Assembly (NCBI GenBank): GCA_036262835.1
Contig: DATAID010000075.1
Coordinates: 1 to 58,735 of the forward strand
Direction of reading: 5' to 3'
DNA: 58,735 nucleotides
From: RBG-16-66-20 sp036262835
GTDB taxonomy: Bacteria; Pseudomonadota; Gammaproteobacteria; Burkholderiales; SG8-39
In this document: one piece after another, positions 51,570-58,735 of the stretch
Numbering within the stretch: the first letter of the stretch is position 1
Layout of the letters: every line of letters starts with the position of its first letter
Notes under the pieces: model-generated
The model's database searches: none
Seen by the model: only the letters and a program-made list of their open reading frames with translations
What the model was told of the DNA's origin: nothing
Made by a program: the position numbers and the translations under genes

Positions 51570-52140
51570 GTCCCGCCTGGTCGGCGAGCCGCGCGTAATC
51601 GAGGCCGAGCAGCTCGAGCGCCGCGGCCAGGCGCTCTTCGGCCGGCAGATCGAAGATGATCGCGTCCTTCGCCTGCACCGTGAGCCACGCGTTCTGCGTG
51701 ATCTCATGCTCGAGCTGGCCCGCGGACCAGCCCGCGTAGCCGAGCGAAACCATCATCTTGGCGGGACCCTCGCCGCGCCCGACCGCTTCGAGGATGTCCT
51801 TCGAGGTGGTGAGGCCGATGATGTCGTGCGAGCCCACGCCCGTGCTCACCTTGAGCGTCGATTGCCACTCCCCCGCAGGCAGGTGCAGGACGAAGCCGCG
51901 GTCGGTCTGCACCGGGCCGCCGAAATAGACCGGCGCATCGGCGCGGGCGCGATCCTTCAGCTTGAGCGACAGGCGCTCGAACAGCGCCTGCATGGTCATG
52001 TCGATCGGGCGGTTGACGACGATGCCGAGCGCGCCCTGGTCGTTGTGCTCGCAGACGTAGGTCAGCGTCTTCGCAAAGTACGGATCAGCCATGTTGGGCA
52101 TGGCGATCAGGAAGTGATGCGTCAGGTTTATCGACGACAC
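51562..52140 (-). CDS. yqgE: YqgE/AlgH family protein (UPF0301)
   Basis: A 192-aa cytoplasmic protein beginning INLTHHFLIAMPNMADPYF, with GALGIVVNRPIDMTM, VYFGGPVQTDRGFVLH and SLGYAGWSAGQLEHEI signatures. Function is unsettled; in Pseudomonas AlgH influences alginate and virulence genes. It usually precedes ruvX, as here. Start is GTG 52140. A TAAAAT element (52159-52154) overlaps the end region of rubredoxin and may give an internal promoter. Confidence 0.93.
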   Translation of the reverse strand: MSSINLTHHFLIAMPNMADPYFAKTLTYVCEHNDQGALGIVVNRPIDMTMQALFERLSLKLKDRARADAPVYFGGPVQTDRGFVLHLPAGEWQSTLKVSTGVGSHDIIGLTTSKDILEAVGRGEGPAKMMVSLGYAGWSAGQLEHEITQNAWLTVQAKDAIIFDLPAEERLAAALELLGLDYARLADQAGHA

Positions 52141-52162
52141 GGGTCGAAGGGCTATTTTACCC

Positions 52163-52348
52163 TCAGATCTCGACCATCTCGAAATCTTCCTTGCGAGCGC
52201 CGCACTCGGGGCAAGTCCAGTTCATGGGCACGTCGTCCCAGCGCGTCCCCGGAGCGATGCCTTCGTCGGGGAGGCCCGCCGCTTCGTCGTACACGAAGCC
52301 GCAGATCAGGCACATCCAGGTGCGGTATTGGACTTGTTGTTCGGTCAT
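52163..52348 (-). CDS. Rubredoxin
   Basis: A 61-aa one-iron redox protein with both Cys pairs, WMCLICGFVYDE and WTCPECGARKEDF, and the conserved GxPxxGIxPGTRWDDVP core. It passes electrons in peroxide defence or alkane oxidation, but no partner is adjacent. It is the first gene of the long minus-strand run to lipA, and divergent from thiD over 49 bp. Confidence 0.97.
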   Translation of the reverse strand: MTEQQVQYRTWMCLICGFVYDEAAGLPDEGIAPGTRWDDVPMNWTCPECGARKEDFEMVEI

Positions 52349-52397
52349 CTCGATCGGTGTGGGAGGAGGACAGTAAAATTGCAGCGGAGTTTAACGC

Positions 52398-53213
52398 ATG
52401 TCCCCGGCCCCTCCGATCGTTCTTTCCTTCGCTGCCTCCGATCCGACCGGCGGCGCGGGCCTGCAGGCCGACACGCTCACGATCGCGGCGCTCGGCGGGC
52501 ATCCTGCGTCGGTCGTGACCGCCCTCACCGCGCAGGATACGCGCGGTGTGGAGGCGCTGCTCCCGGTCGAGGCCGCGTGGATCGAGCGCCAGGCCGAGCG
52601 CCTGCTCGCCGACCTGCCGGTCGCCGCGTTCAAGCTCGGCGTCCTCGGCTCGGCGGCGAACGCGCGCTCGATCGCGTCTCTCCTCGCGCGCTTCCCGAAA
52701 GTCCCGGTCGTGCTCGATCCGGTACTCGCGTCGGGCCGCGGGGATCCGCTGGCGGATGCGGAAGCGCTGAGAGCGATGCGCGAATCGCTTCTCCCGCTCA
52801 CAACCGTCCTCACCCCGAACAGCCTGGAGGCGCGCCGCCTCGCGGCCTCGCCACCCGATGCGCCGCTGGACGGCTGCGCGCGCAGCTTGCTGACGGCCGG
52901 CTGCGGCTACGTCCTCATCACCGGGACGCACGAAGCGGGCAAGCAGGTCGTCAACGCGCTCTATAACGCGCGCGGCGTCGTGCGCGAGGACCGCTGGGAG
53001 CGGCTGCCGGGGAGCTACCACGGCTCGGGCTGCACGCTCGCCTCCGCCCTCGCGGCGCTTCTCGCGCGCGGCATGGACGTCGCAAGCGCGACGCGCGAAG
53101 CGCAGGACTACACCTGGCACGCGCTGAAGGCGGGCTTTCGCCCCGGCGCGGGGCAATTCCTGCCGCAGCGCTTTTTCAATGAAGCTGCAAGGCCTCTACG
53201 CGATCACGCCTGA
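52398..53213 (+). CDS. thiD: Hydroxymethylpyrimidine/phosphomethylpyrimidine kinase
   Basis: A 271-aa ribokinase-fold enzyme phosphorylating HMP and HMP-P for thiamin. Visible motifs: SFAASDPTGGAGLQADT at the start, FKLGVLGSAANA, VVLDPVLASGRGD, LTPNSLEARRL and the anion-hole LPGSYHGSGCTLASALAA. A TAAAAT (52374-52379) about 20 bases upstream may be its -10. The last 35 bp overlap thiE. Confidence 0.95.
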   Translation: MSPAPPIVLSFAASDPTGGAGLQADTLTIAALGGHPASVVTALTAQDTRGVEALLPVEAAWIERQAERLLADLPVAAFKLGVLGSAANARSIASLLARFPKVPVVLDPVLASGRGDPLADAEALRAMRESLLPLTTVLTPNSLEARRLAASPPDAPLDGCARSLLTAGCGYVLITGTHEAGKQVVNALYNARGVVREDRWERLPGSYHGSGCTLASALAALLARGMDVASATREAQDYTWHALKAGFRPGAGQFLPQRFFNEAARPLRDHA

Positions 53214-53811
53214 GCGCGTGGGCGCGGCGGCGCTCGAGGCGCAAGTGCGCGCCGCGCTCGCGGGCGGCATCGCGGCGCTCCAGTATCGGCGCAAGGCCCT
53301 GGCGAGCGCCGCCGAAGCGCGGTCGCTCGCGGCGCTTTGCCGCGCCTCGGGCGTTCCTTTCATCGTCAACGACGACGTCGAGCTCGCGCTCGCGGTCAAC
53401 GCCGATGGCGTGCACATCGGAGGCGACGACGGCGATGCTGCGGCCGCGCGTTCAAGAATCAAAGGAAAACTCCTGGGTGTTTCCTGCTACAACTCTCTCG
53501 ATGCCGCGCGTGCGGCCGTCGCCAATGGGGCGGACTACATCGCCTTCGGCAGCGTTTTCCCCTCGCCCACCAAGCCCGGCGCCATGCGCGCGCCGCTTTC
53601 GCTCTTCGCGGAGGCGCGCTCGAAGAAGGGCGGCGTGCCGCCGAGCGTGCCGCTCGTCGCGATCGGCGGCATCACGCTCGAGAACGCGCCGCAACTCATC
53701 GCTGCCGGCGCGACCGCACTCGCCGTGATCACGGACCTTTTCGCTGCGAAGGACATTGCGGCACGCGCACGCGCCTATGGAAAACTATTTGCCCATGAAA
53801 TCGCGCAATAA
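53179..53811 (+). CDS. thiE: Thiamine-phosphate synthase
   Basis: A 210-aa TIM-barrel enzyme joining HMP-PP to thiazole phosphate. It begins LQGLYAITPERVG and contains LQYRRKALASAAEARSLAALC, FIVNDDVELALAVNADGVHIGGDD, and VAIGGITLENAPQLIAAGATALAVITDLF. The start is inside thiD and the end overlaps hemL by 17 nt. A short AT-rich patch lies at 53445-53500. Confidence 0.96.
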   Translation: MKLQGLYAITPERVGAAALEAQVRAALAGGIAALQYRRKALASAAEARSLAALCRASGVPFIVNDDVELALAVNADGVHIGGDDGDAAAARSRIKGKLLGVSCYNSLDAARAAVANGADYIAFGSVFPSPTKPGAMRAPLSLFAEARSKKGGVPPSVPLVAIGGITLENAPQLIAAGATALAVITDLFAAKDIAARARAYGKLFAHEIAQ

Positions 53812-55072
53812 CGATTTATTCGAGCGCGCCCGCAAGCGGATCCCGGCCGGCGTGAATTCGCCCGTGCGCGCGTTTGGCGCGGTGGGCGGCATGCCGCTCT
53901 TTTTCGAGCGCGCCTCGGGCGCCCATCTCTGGGACGCCGATGGCAAGCGCTACATCGACTATGTCGGCTCCTGGGGGCCGATGGTGGCCGGGCATACCCA
54001 TCCGAAAGTCGTCGAGGCGGTGCAGGCAGCCGCCGCGCGCGCGCTGTCGTTCGGCGCGCCGACCGAAGCGGAAATCGAGCTGGCTGAAATGATCTGCCGG
54101 CTCGTCCCCTCGATCGAGAGCGTGCGGCTCGTTTCCTCGGGCACTGAGGCCACGATGACGGCGATCCGCCTCGCGCGCGGCTTCACCGGACGCAGCGTGA
54201 TCGTCAAGTTCGAGGGCTGCTATCACGGCCATGCCGACAGCCTGCTCGTCAAGGCGGGCTCAGGCGCCCTCACTTTCGGAAACCCCTCCTCGGCCGGCGT
54301 GCCCGCCGAGACGGCCGCGCATACGCTCGTCTTGAGCTTCAACGACCTGGGCGGCTTGCAAGAAGCCTTTAACAGCCGCGGCAGGGAAATCGCCTGCGTG
54401 ATCGTCGAGCCGGTCGCCGGCAACATGAATCTCGTCCTGCCCGCGCCGGGCTTTCTCGAGGCGCTGCGCGAGCTTTGCACGCAGCACGGCGCGGTCCTGC
54501 TGTTCGACGAAGTGATGACCGGATTTCGCGTCGCGCTCGGCGGCGCGCAGGCGCGCTACGGCATCAAGCCGGACCTGACGACCCTCGGCAAGGTGATCGG
54601 CGGCGGGCTGCCGGTGGGCGCGGTCGGCGGCCGGCGCGACATCATGGAAAAGCTCGCGCCGCTCGGGCCGGTGTATCAGGCCGGAACGCTTTCGGGCAAT
54701 CCGGTCGCCGTCGCCGCCGGCTTGGCGACTTTGAAGCTGGTCGATGCGCCGGGGTTTCAGGACAAGATTTCCTCCGTGAGCGAAGAACTGGTTCAAGGAC
54801 TGAAAAAAGAAGCGCAGAAGGCAAAGGTCGCTTTCTCCGCGCAGTCGATCGGCAGCATGTTCGGCCTTTACTTCCGCGCCTCCCCGCCGGCGACCTTCGC
54901 GGAAGTCATGCAATGCGACAAGGAGAGGTTCAACCGGTTCTTCCACGCCATGCTCGCGCGCGGCGTGTATCTCGCGCCCTCGGCCTACGAGGCCGGCTTC
55001 GTCTCCTCGGCGCATGGCGGAGCGGAGATCGAGGCGACGCTCGCCGCGGCGCGCGAGGCCTTCGCCGCCTAG
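53795..55072 (+). CDS. hemL: Glutamate-1-semialdehyde 2,1-aminomutase
   Basis: A 425-aa PLP enzyme forming 5-aminolevulinate in the C5 haem route. ATG 53795 gives the normal start KSRNNDLFERARKRIPAGVNSPVRAFG-type N-terminus. Key parts: SSGTEATMTAIRLAR, EGCYHGHADSLLVKAGSG, LLFDEVMTGFRV, and Lys in TLGKVIGGGLPVGA. Linkage with thiD-thiE is typical for proteobacteria. The stop shares CTAG (55069-55072) with mtgA. Confidence 0.97.
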   Translation: MKSRNNDLFERARKRIPAGVNSPVRAFGAVGGMPLFFERASGAHLWDADGKRYIDYVGSWGPMVAGHTHPKVVEAVQAAAARALSFGAPTEAEIELAEMICRLVPSIESVRLVSSGTEATMTAIRLARGFTGRSVIVKFEGCYHGHADSLLVKAGSGALTFGNPSSAGVPAETAAHTLVLSFNDLGGLQEAFNSRGREIACVIVEPVAGNMNLVLPAPGFLEALRELCTQHGAVLLFDEVMTGFRVALGGAQARYGIKPDLTTLGKVIGGGLPVGAVGGRRDIMEKLAPLGPVYQAGTLSGNPVAVAAGLATLKLVDAPGFQDKISSVSEELVQGLKKEAQKAKVAFSAQSIGSMFGLYFRASPPATFAEVMQCDKERFNRFFHAMLARGVYLAPSAYEAGFVSSAHGGAEIEATLAAAREAFAA

Positions 55073-55791
55073 TTCGGAATCTGCGCCGCGGGCATGCGCG
55101 CGCGGACGATCTCGATGCGCGACTGGATGTAACGCGTCTGCCGCCCGGTCACGTATTTGCGCGGGCTGGGCAGGATCGAGGCGAGGTAGGCGGCCTGCTC
55201 CGCGTTGAGGCGCGCCGCCGTGGTGCCGAAGTGGTAGCGCGCGGCGGCTTCGGCGCCGAACACACCCTCGCCCCACTCCGCGAAGTTGAGGTAGAGCTCG
55301 AGGATGCGGCGCTTGGAAAGCGTCGATTCGAGCATCCAGGTGATGACCGCCTCCTCCGCCTTGCGCGCCCAGCTGCGCGCCCCGGAGAGAAAGAGGTTCT
55401 TCGCGAGCTGCTGGCTGATCGTGGAGGCGCCCGCGACGATCCTGCCTTTCTTCTCGTTGCGCTCGATCGCCTTGGAGATGGCCTCCCAGTCGAAGCCTTC
55501 ATGGCTGATGAATTTCGCGTCCTCGGCGGCGATGACGGCGCGCTTGAGCTGGCTGGAGATGCGCTCGTAGTCCACCCACTGATGCGCAATCCTCGCCCTC
55601 GGGTTCTTCGCGCGCAGCTCCTCGAAGCGGCGCTCCATGAACGAGGTCGTCGCGGGCTCGTGGGCGCGCCACCAGAGGATGTGCGCGTAGAACCAGCCCT
55701 GCACCGCGAGGACCAGGAGCGCGGCGATGCCGAGCAAATAGCAGAATGCCTTCCAGATGGCGTGCACGAAGCCCTGCTTGCGAGCCGCCAT
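55069..55791 (-). CDS. mtgA: Monofunctional biosynthetic peptidoglycan transglycosylase
   Basis: A 240-aa GT51 enzyme polymerising lipid II. One N-terminal membrane helix (LLGIAALLVLAVQGWFYAHI) is followed by the five GT51 motifs, including AVIAAEDAKFISHEGFDW with the catalytic Glu, GASTISQQLAKNLFLS, RKAEEAVITWMLE and KRRILELYLNFAEWG. Start ATG 55791. It is 10 bp downstream of aroE. Confidence 0.96.
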   Translation of the reverse strand: MAARKQGFVHAIWKAFCYLLGIAALLVLAVQGWFYAHILWWRAHEPATTSFMERRFEELRAKNPRARIAHQWVDYERISSQLKRAVIAAEDAKFISHEGFDWEAISKAIERNEKKGRIVAGASTISQQLAKNLFLSGARSWARKAEEAVITWMLESTLSKRRILELYLNFAEWGEGVFGAEAAARYHFGTTAARLNAEQAAYLASILPSPRKYVTGRQTRYIQSRIEIVRARMPAAQIPN

Positions 55792-55801
55792 CGCTCCGGA
55801 C

Positions 55802-56605
55802 CTAGCGCTTGCGCAGCGCGGCGAGCACCGCCGCGGTGTCCGGCCGCACGCCGCGCCAGACGAGAAACGCTTCGGCCGCCTGCTCGACCAGCATGCCGGC
55901 GCCGTCGTGCGCCTCGGCACGGGCGGCGCGCGCGAGCGCGAGGAACGGCGTGTCGCGCCCGTACACCATGTCGTAGGCAAGCGCGCCCGGGGCAAAAGCC
56001 GAGCGCGGCACCGGCGGCGCCTCGTCCGAGAGGCCGGCCGAGGTCGCATTGATCAGCAGGTCGAACGCTTCTTTCCCCAGATCGTCGTAGCCGCCGCCCT
56101 GCGCCCCCGCGAAGCGCTTTGCCAGGACGCGCGCCTTGCCGGCGGTCCGGTTGGCGACGACAAGCCGGGCGGGCTTCGCGGCGAGGAGCGGCCCGAGCAC
56201 GCCTTGCGCGGCGCCACCCGCGCCCATGAGGAGCACGCGCTTGCCGGCGATCGAGCGCCCGAGGTTCACCGTCAGATCGCGCAGCAGCCCGGCGCCGTCG
56301 GTGTTGTCGCCGCGCACCTTGCCATCTTCGAAGACGAGGGTGTTGACCGCGCGCGCCGCGAGCGCGCGATCGCTGACCGTGCCGCCGCAATAGTCGAACG
56401 CCTGCTCCTTGAAGGGAAGCGTGACATTCGCGCCGCGGCCCCCGGCGGCGCGGAACTCGTCGAGCGTGCGCGCAAAGGCATCGAGCGGCGCCTCGATGCG
56501 CCCGTAGTCGATGTCCTGGCGCGTCGCGCGCGCAAACTGCGCGTGAATCCATGGCGACCTGGAGTGCGCCACCGGGTTGCCGATCACGGCGTAGCGCTCG
56601 GCCAT
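55802..56605 (-). CDS. aroE: Shikimate 5-dehydrogenase
   Basis: A 267-aa NADPH enzyme of aromatic amino-acid synthesis. The substrate site AVIGNPVAHSRSPWIHAQFA and NVTLPFKEQAF (catalytic Lys) are intact, as are VRGDNTDGAGLLRDL (Asp), GAGGAAQGVLGPLL and VANRTAGKARVLA for NADP binding, and GAGMLVEQAAEAFLVWRG at the end. It lies between tonB and mtgA in the order usual for betaproteobacteria. Confidence 0.97.
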   Translation of the reverse strand: MAERYAVIGNPVAHSRSPWIHAQFARATRQDIDYGRIEAPLDAFARTLDEFRAAGGRGANVTLPFKEQAFDYCGGTVSDRALAARAVNTLVFEDGKVRGDNTDGAGLLRDLTVNLGRSIAGKRVLLMGAGGAAQGVLGPLLAAKPARLVVANRTAGKARVLAKRFAGAQGGGYDDLGKEAFDLLINATSAGLSDEAPPVPRSAFAPGALAYDMVYGRDTPFLALARAARAEAHDGAGMLVEQAAEAFLVWRGVRPDTAAVLAALRKR

Positions 56606-56619
56606 GCGCTAGCGAGCGG

Positions 56620-57531
56620 CTATTGCGACTCGGTCCAGATCTTGTCGCCCTGGGCGAAGAACCAGGTGCGCGTGATGACGAGGAGATCCGTGTCCTTGCG
56701 GATCGCGTCGGGGAAGACCGCGAAGGGCGCGGCCATCTTCACGATGCGGAAGGCGGCCGCGTCGAGGATCTTCAGGCCCGAGGAGCGGTCGAGCTCGATC
56801 GAGTCGACCGAGCCATCGGGCTTCACCGTCACCGTCAGGCGCAGCGTGCCGTAGAGCTTGCCGCGCGCCTCGGGCGGGTAGTTGAGCGTGCCGATGCGCT
56901 CGATCTTCGAGCGCCACTCTTCCTCGTACTGCGCGAAGCGGTATTCGCGCGCGCTCGCGCCGATGAAGCGCTTGCGCGGGCGCTCCTGGTAGGCGCGCGT
57001 CTGGCGGTCGATCTGCGCCTGCAGCTGCAGCATCGCGAGCGAGCGATCGGCAAGGTCGCGCCCCGAGACTTCGGGCGTTGTCTCCTCGGGCATCCGCTTC
57101 TGCCCTTCAGCGGGAATGCGCGTGCGCGCTTCGCGCGCCTGCGCGAGCAGCCGCTGCTGCTCGGCTTCGAGCTCGCGCTGTCGGCGCCGGGTTTCGGCGA
57201 GGCTGCGGCCCGCCTCGCGCGGGTGGGTCACCGGCAAGGGGCTCGTCGCGCGCCGGCGCTCCGCGGTGTTGCCGCCGCCGTCCAGGTGCGCCTGCGCGAG
57301 CGCCTTGGCGCGCTCGGGCTTCTCGTGCGTCTTCGCGTTGACGAGGATCACTTCGAGCGGCTGCTCGGAGGACTTCCAGGAGAGCGCGTCGGGAAAACGG
57401 AAGTGAATCGACAGCAGCACCGCGTGCAGCAGGATCGAGGCCCCGACCGAAACGACGAGGATGCGCGAATGGCGATCGAGCCCGCTCCAATACTCGCGCG
57501 GATCGAACAGCGTCGCTGCGCCTGCCTGCAA
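56620..57531 (-). CDS. TonB-family energy-transducer protein
   Basis: A 303-aa protein with one N-terminal signal-anchor (ILVVSVGASILLHAVLLSIHF), a long charged coiled-coil stretch (RRRQRELEAEQQRLLAQAREA), and a C-terminal TonB domain from about 210 (NYPPEARGKLYGTLRLTVTV, DGSVDSIELDRSSG, AAPFAVFPDAIRKDTD). It lacks the long Pro-Lys/Glu repeats of E. coli TonB. No exbB/exbD is nearby. The start codon is TTG 57531 after a GGGGG site. A TAGAAT (57569-57564) may be its -10. Confidence 0.88.
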   Translation of the reverse strand: MQAGAATLFDPREYWSGLDRHSRILVVSVGASILLHAVLLSIHFRFPDALSWKSSEQPLEVILVNAKTHEKPERAKALAQAHLDGGGNTAERRRATSPLPVTHPREAGRSLAETRRRQRELEAEQQRLLAQAREARTRIPAEGQKRMPEETTPEVSGRDLADRSLAMLQLQAQIDRQTRAYQERPRKRFIGASAREYRFAQYEEEWRSKIERIGTLNYPPEARGKLYGTLRLTVTVKPDGSVDSIELDRSSGLKILDAAAFRIVKMAAPFAVFPDAIRKDTDLLVITRTWFFAQGDKIWTESQ

Positions 57532-57574
57532 AAAATCCCCCGCTCAGATGAAAAACCGCCGCCATTCTAGGCCT

Positions 57575-58735
57575 TTACGCCCCGCTTTGCCCGAGAGTCG
57601 CCCGCCAGCGACAGTCGAGGCTGCGCTCGAGCAGGTCAAATTTCACGATCTCCAGGCGCACCCGCGTGCCCGGCGCCAGCTCCGGCATCGAGGGCACGCG
57701 CACGGCGAGCGGCAGGCGCTCGAAGCGCGCGAGGTTCTCGCGCACGACGAGCGCGTCGGCTTCGGTGAGGCGCTCCTGTTGCAGAAAGCGCAGGCACCAG
57801 TAGTGCTCGAGCGCGCGCTGATGCTCGTCGTAGCGCGCGGTGGCGACTTCATAGGCGCGCAGCGCCGAGAGTAGCGATTCGGAGGAGCGGCCGAAGGGCG
57901 CGCGCGTGCCATTGAGCGCGGCGACGAGCTGCCACTGGTTGATGAGATCGACATAGCGCCGCAAGGGCGAGGTGAACCAGGCATACGCGGCGACGCCGAG
58001 GCCCTCGTGCTGCTCCGGGTGCACGCTCAAGCGCACCTTGCCGGTCGACTGCACGCGATAAAGGCCCGCCAGGTCCCGCTCGGCAAGCAGCTCGCCCCAG
58101 GTGCTGTTGGCGAGAATCATCAGCTCGGCGACCGTCTTGTCGAGCGGGCTGCCGCGCTTGCGCGGCTCGATCGCCACGCGGCCGCCGTCGACACGGAAGG
58201 TGTATTCGGTTTGCCCTGCGCCTGCGCTCGGCTTGCCGCGCTTCGCCTCGAGCGTTTCGGCGAGCCGCCATAAAGTGCGCAGCTCCTCCTCGAACGGCAA
58301 TCCGCTGCGCGCCCCGGGCAGGCCCGATTCGAAGGCGGCGTTCAGCGCCTCGTGCGTCGCATGACGCAGGTTCGCGGCGACGGGCACTCGCTCGATGCGG
58401 CTGTGGCGGCCCCGCACAGTGAGGTCGCGCGCCGAGACGTTGAGGTAGAGCGAGAGCGCCGGGCGCTCGCGCGCCTCGTCGAGCGAAAGGGCCGCCAGGG
58501 CATCCGGCGGCAGCATGGTGAACTTGCGATCGGGAAGGTAAACGGTCGAGAGCCGCTCCCGGCCGATCGCATCGAGCGCGGAGCCGGGCGCAAAGGCAAG
58601 CGCCGGCGCGGCGATGTGGATGCCGATGCGCCACTCCTCCTCCGAGACGCGCTTCACCGAGAAAGCGTCGTCGATCTCGGTGGTGCCAAGGTCGTCCAGG
58701 CTGAAGGCGGCAACCTCCGCGAGCGGCAGGTCGGC
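57575..58735 (-). CDS. RNase II/R-family (RNB domain) exoribonuclease, 5' end cut by window
   Basis: The frame stays open to the window edge, so this is the C-terminal 386 residues of a longer protein. At the edge GTTEIDDAFSVKRV corresponds to the catalytic Asp cluster of the RNB domain (RNase II reads STEDMDDALF). Further signs: the DRKFTMLPP loop, YAWFTSPLRRYVDLINQWQL, a standard RNB motif, and a short S1-like tail (APGTRVRLEIVKFD). The N-terminal cold-shock part is outside the window. It degrades RNA 3' to 5'. Confidence 0.92.
   Translation of the reverse strand, partial: ADLPLAEVAAFSLDDLGTTEIDDAFSVKRVSEEEWRIGIHIAAPALAFAPGSALDAIGRERLSTVYLPDRKFTMLPPDALAALSLDEARERPALSLYLNVSARDLTVRGRHSRIERVPVAANLRHATHEALNAAFESGLPGARSGLPFEEELRTLWRLAETLEAKRGKPSAGAGQTEYTFRVDGGRVAIEPRKRGSPLDKTVAELMILANSTWGELLAERDLAGLYRVQSTGKVRLSVHPEQHEGLGVAAYAWFTSPLRRYVDLINQWQLVAALNGTRAPFGRSSESLLSALRAYEVATARYDEHQRALEHYWCLRFLQQERLTEADALVVRENLARFERLPLAVRVPSMPELAPGTRVRLEIVKFDLLERSLDCRWRATLGQSGA

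Overview
This 58.7-kb window is core chromosomal DNA from a high-GC Gram-negative bacterium, most likely a betaproteobacterium near the Burkholderiales/Rhodocyclales. The pointers are gatCAB next to mreBCD-mrdA-rodA, the divergent yggS-proC-yggT and pilT-pilU blocks, a kinase-fold homoserine kinase beside polA, a BPSS1780-type membrane protein, a Bug-type solute receptor, the chain rlpA-dacC-dat-ybeD-lipB-lipA, and a mtgA-aroE-tonB-RNase cluster. No rRNA, tRNA, CRISPR array, insertion sequence, prophage or integron was seen, and coding density is very high. The first gene (aldehyde dehydrogenase) and the last (RNase II/R-type exonuclease) are cut by the window edges.

Layout. 1-2232 (+): aldehyde dehydrogenase, an epoxide-hydrolase-like protein and a 34-residue very basic protein. 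2237-4467 (-): ampG-type permease coupled to a ketopantoate reductase. 4588-5640 (+): yqjD-yqjE-yqjK-like membrane trio. 5577-7088 (-): pyrE and xthA. 7188-8386 (+): two tandem secreted DUF4124 proteins. 8394-12335 (-): gatC-gatA-[secreted Cys-rich protein]-gatB. 12485-18041 (+): the rod-shape operon mreB-mreC-mreD-mrdA-rodA. 18052-20421: secreted metallo-beta-lactamase-fold protein and, divergently, isocitrate lyase. 20418-22526 (-): yggS-proC-yggT. 22559-24754 (+): pilT-pilU, closed by a clear terminator. 24806-27778: DUF423, a small monooxygenase-fold protein, an RlmL-like RNA methyltransferase and a TPR-methyltransferase. 27775-38801 (-): DUF2782, thrB, BPSS1780, an unknown 541-aa protein, DUF971, ubiE, Tim44-like, terminator, short UbiJ, ubiB, VanZ, esterase-like hydrolase and a two-gene ABC exporter. 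38826-41570 (+): polA. 41574-43224 (-): Bug receptor and DUF4197. 43419-43925 (+): EF-hand/BON protein behind a sigma-54-type promoter. 43922-52348 (-): a twelve-gene cluster from rubredoxin to lipA. 52398-55072 (+): thiD-thiE-hemL. 55069-58735 (-): RNase, tonB-like, aroE, mtgA.

How the genes fit together. Cell-envelope growth dominates: the elongasome (mreBCD, PBP2, RodA), muropeptide recycling (AmpG), the transglycosylase MtgA, the carboxypeptidase, RlpA and a D-amino-acid aminotransferase. Pyrimidine synthesis is represented by pyrE and a pyrR-pyrB-pyrX block whose dihydroorotase-like subunit has lost its metal ligands. Ubiquinone synthesis (UbiE, UbiJ-like, UbiB), lipoylation (LipB, LipA), thiamin (ThiD, ThiE), haem (HemL), the glyoxylate shunt (AceA) and type IV pilus retraction (PilT, PilU) complete a housekeeping picture.

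Most notable points: a UbiJ homologue without its SCP2 lipid-binding domain; an EF-hand plus BON protein behind a near-consensus sigma-54 promoter; a 34-aa basic protein; a secreted six-cysteine protein inside the gatCAB operon; and extreme compaction of gene ends, with four convergent pairs sharing one palindromic 4-nt stop (CTAG or TTAA) and none of the ten convergent junctions leaving room for a terminator.
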